64,000 nt of DNA from Parvularcula dongshanensis (GTDB lineage Bacteria > Pseudomonadota > Alphaproteobacteria > Caulobacterales > Parvularculaceae). The notes under the pieces are model-generated. The model was given only the letters and a program-made list of their open reading frames with translations, ran no database searches and was not told the origin of the DNA. The position numbers were made by a program, and so were the translations under genes. The stretch lies in NCBI RefSeq assembly GCF_014199615.1, contig NZ_JACHOB010000006.1:62001-126000 (forward strand), written 5' to 3'. Positions within the stretch are counted from its first letter, which is position 1. Each line of letters opens with the position of its first letter. Of this stretch, positions 62,538 to 64,000 are shown piece by piece.

Positions 62538-63686
62538 TTGACCCGGCTCGACCTCTACCTCTTCCGCGCCGCCGGGCTGCCGCTCGTATGGACGCTCATC
62601 TGCACGACGGCGGTGGTCTGGCTGACCCAGGTGCTGCAGCGGGTCGACCTCATGGTCGAGGACGGCGGCTCCCTCGTCGCCTTCCTGCGCGTGACGATCC
62701 TCCTCCTGCCGAGCCTCGTGGGCGTGGTGACGCCCTTCGCCTTGCTGGCGGCCATCCTCTACGCGCTGAACATGCTCGCGACGGACAACGAGTTGCCGGT
62801 GATCGGCGCGGCGGGCGGCAGCCGCCTTCGCATCGCCCGGCCGCTGATCCTGCTCTCCGTCCTCGCGAGCGTCCTCGTCCTCTGGGTCAACCTCGACCTC
62901 CAGCCGCGAAGCTACCGTGCGATGAAGGACACGGTGCAGGAGGTGCGCTCGGACCTCGCCCGCGCCTTCATCCGCTCCGGCGTCTTCACCGAGGTCATGG
63001 ACGGGGTGACGATCTACGCCGACGAGGTTCGGCCCGGCGACCAGTATGTGGGCCTCCTGATCCACGACGCCCGCACCCCGGGCGCCGCCCGCACCTACAC
63101 GGCGGAGAGCGGCCTCTTCAAAGTGACCGAGTTCGGGCCCCGCCTGCTCCTCGCCCGCGGGACGGCCCAGCGGGTCGATCCCGATGACGGCCGCGTCGAG
63201 GTGGTCCGCTTCATGGAGACGGCTGTGGACCTTGCGAGCCTCGAAAGCTCGCCGGGGGAGCGGACGATCGAGGGGACCGAGCGCTACCTCGGCGAGCTTC
63301 TGCACCCCGACCCGACGAACGCTTACGACCGCGAGCAAGCGGGCGAACTCATCGCGGAGGGGCACGCGCGCCTCGCGACGCCGCTCTACGCCCTCGCCTT
63401 CGGCCTTCTCGCGTCCGCCGTGCTCCTGACCGCGCCCGTCAACAGGCGGGGGCACGCCCGTCGCCTGATGCTGGCGATCGCCTTCGCCATCATCCTTCGC
63501 ACGCTCGGCTTCGCGGCGCAGACGGCTGCCGTCGACACTCCGGCGCTCAACGTCATTCAGTACCTCGTGCCGGTGGCCGGTGCGGTTTGGGGCGCCGGCG
63601 TTCTGACCGGTCGGTTCTGGGCCGTCCGGCGGCGGCATGTTCCCAACACGGGTCTCTTCCCCGGCATGAGCGGTGCGGCGGCATGA
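62538..63686 (+). CDS. lptF: LPS export permease LptF
   Basis: Inner-membrane component of the LptB2FG transporter that lifts lipopolysaccharide to the periplasmic bridge. The 382-residue product has the YjgP/YjgQ layout: three N-terminal transmembrane helices (from LFRAAGLPLVWTLICTTAVVW), a large periplasmic beta-jellyroll domain (about 125-265), and three C-terminal helices. It starts with TTG 62538 with GAGG nine bases upstream. Its stop overlaps the ATG of lptG (ATGA). Confidence 0.94.
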   Translation: MTRLDLYLFRAAGLPLVWTLICTTAVVWLTQVLQRVDLMVEDGGSLVAFLRVTILLLPSLVGVVTPFALLAAILYALNMLATDNELPVIGAAGGSRLRIARPLILLSVLASVLVLWVNLDLQPRSYRAMKDTVQEVRSDLARAFIRSGVFTEVMDGVTIYADEVRPGDQYVGLLIHDARTPGAARTYTAESGLFKVTEFGPRLLLARGTAQRVDPDDGRVEVVRFMETAVDLASLESSPGERTIEGTERYLGELLHPDPTNAYDREQAGELIAEGHARLATPLYALAFGLLASAVLLTAPVNRRGHARRLMLAIAFAIILRTLGFAAQTAAVDTPALNVIQYLVPVAGAVWGAGVLTGRFWAVRRRHVPNTGLFPGMSGAAA

Positions 63687-64000
63687 GGCTGCGCCTTTAC
63701 GTCCGCTACCTCATGCGCCGCACCCTCGTCGGGATCGCCGGCCTCTTCCTCGTGATCGGCGCGCTCATCGTCACCGTCGACCTGATCGAGGCGCTTCGCG
63801 AGGTCGGCAAGATCGAGGGCGCCGGCTTCCTGACCGCCCTCCGCCTCACCCTCCTGCGCGCCCCTCAGGTGCTGCTCACGCTCAGCCCCTTCGTCTTCCT
63901 CTTCGGCACGCTCTTCGCCTTCGGCCAGATGGCGAAGTCGTCCGAGATCGCGGTCATGCGGGCGGCGGGGGTCTCGGTCTGGCGGCTCGTCGTCCCGGGC
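63683..64000 (+). CDS. lptG: LPS export permease LptG, N-terminal part (truncated by window end)
   Basis: The first 106 residues show the same YjgP/YjgQ fold as LptF: MRLRLYVRYLMRRTLVGIAG, a first helix VIGALIVTVDLIEALRE, and a conserved QMAKSSEIAVMRAAGVSVWRL segment (about 82-103). It begins in an ATGA overlap with lptF. The rest lies outside the window. Confidence 0.93.
   Translation, partial: MRLRLYVRYLMRRTLVGIAGLFLVIGALIVTVDLIEALREVGKIEGAGFLTALRLTLLRAPQVLLTLSPFVFLFGTLFAFGQMAKSSEIAVMRAAGVSVWRLVVPG

Overview
The window is a gene-dense, high-GC chromosomal segment from an alphaproteobacterium. I see no phage, transposase, CRISPR array or rRNA. Evidence for the class is a 15-bp LexA-type direct repeat (GTTC-N7-GTTC) before uvrD and before a tiny ORF upstream of dnaE, an EcfG-type general-stress promoter (GGAAC-N17-CGTT) before a DUF892 gene, and alphaproteobacterial families such as the TIGR02300 FYDLNK protein, SapC, bacterial Coq4, a CP4-like class II AroA and a PhrB-type Fe-S photolyase. 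A marine Caulobacterales/Parvularculales-like organism would fit, but the genus is a guess.

Layout. 0-10 kb: a truncated sulfotransferase runs into carB, then greA behind a clear terminator, an SDR, an acidic secreted protein, TrkH, an Uup-type ABC-F ATPase with a small HAD phosphatase, and a DUF892 stress protein. 10-16 kb: tRNA-Glu(UUC), recJ, an A-type Fe-S carrier, DUF2256 plus SDR, tRNA-Val(GAC), SapC, a DnaQ-like exonuclease and a short S49 peptidase. 16-25 kb: polyprenyl diphosphate synthase, a WecA/MraY-type transferase, ispE with a TPR lipoprotein, the prfA-prmC pair, and a divergent ZIP-like protein coupled to DUF817. 25-29.4 kb: an FMN riboswitch leads a riboflavin operon ribD-ribE-ribB-tfoX-like-ribH-folE. 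29-36 kb: a DUF3011 protein, the ruvC-ruvA-ruvB-ybgC operon, a Sel1 protein, coq4-thiE and a fatty acid hydroxylase-like enzyme. 36-46 kb: a secreted GH39 glycosidase, a CPA2 antiporter, aroA, a TIGR02300 protein, MAPEG-xthA, a Dda/RecD-like helicase, an inverted pair of REP-like palindromes and the photolyase. 46-55 kb: dnaE, an SOS-controlled 29-residue hydrophobic peptide, a small GNAT, an aldo-keto reductase, an MDR reductase and uvrD. 55-64 kb: three Tad-like genes, the pepA-ROK-glk operon and divergent lptF-lptG (the last truncated by the window end).

Working themes. Genome maintenance is heavily represented (ruvCAB, recJ, xthA, uvrD, dnaE, photolyase, RecD-like helicase). Many neighbouring genes overlap by four bases (ATGA or GTGA), showing translational coupling; by the same logic prmC appears to begin at a CTG inside CTGA. 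The most interesting item is the peptide at 50084-50173: a LexA-type box overlaps its predicted promoter, a second near-match lies upstream, and its length and hydrophobic core match the class of SOS-induced membrane peptides represented by Caulobacter SidA.
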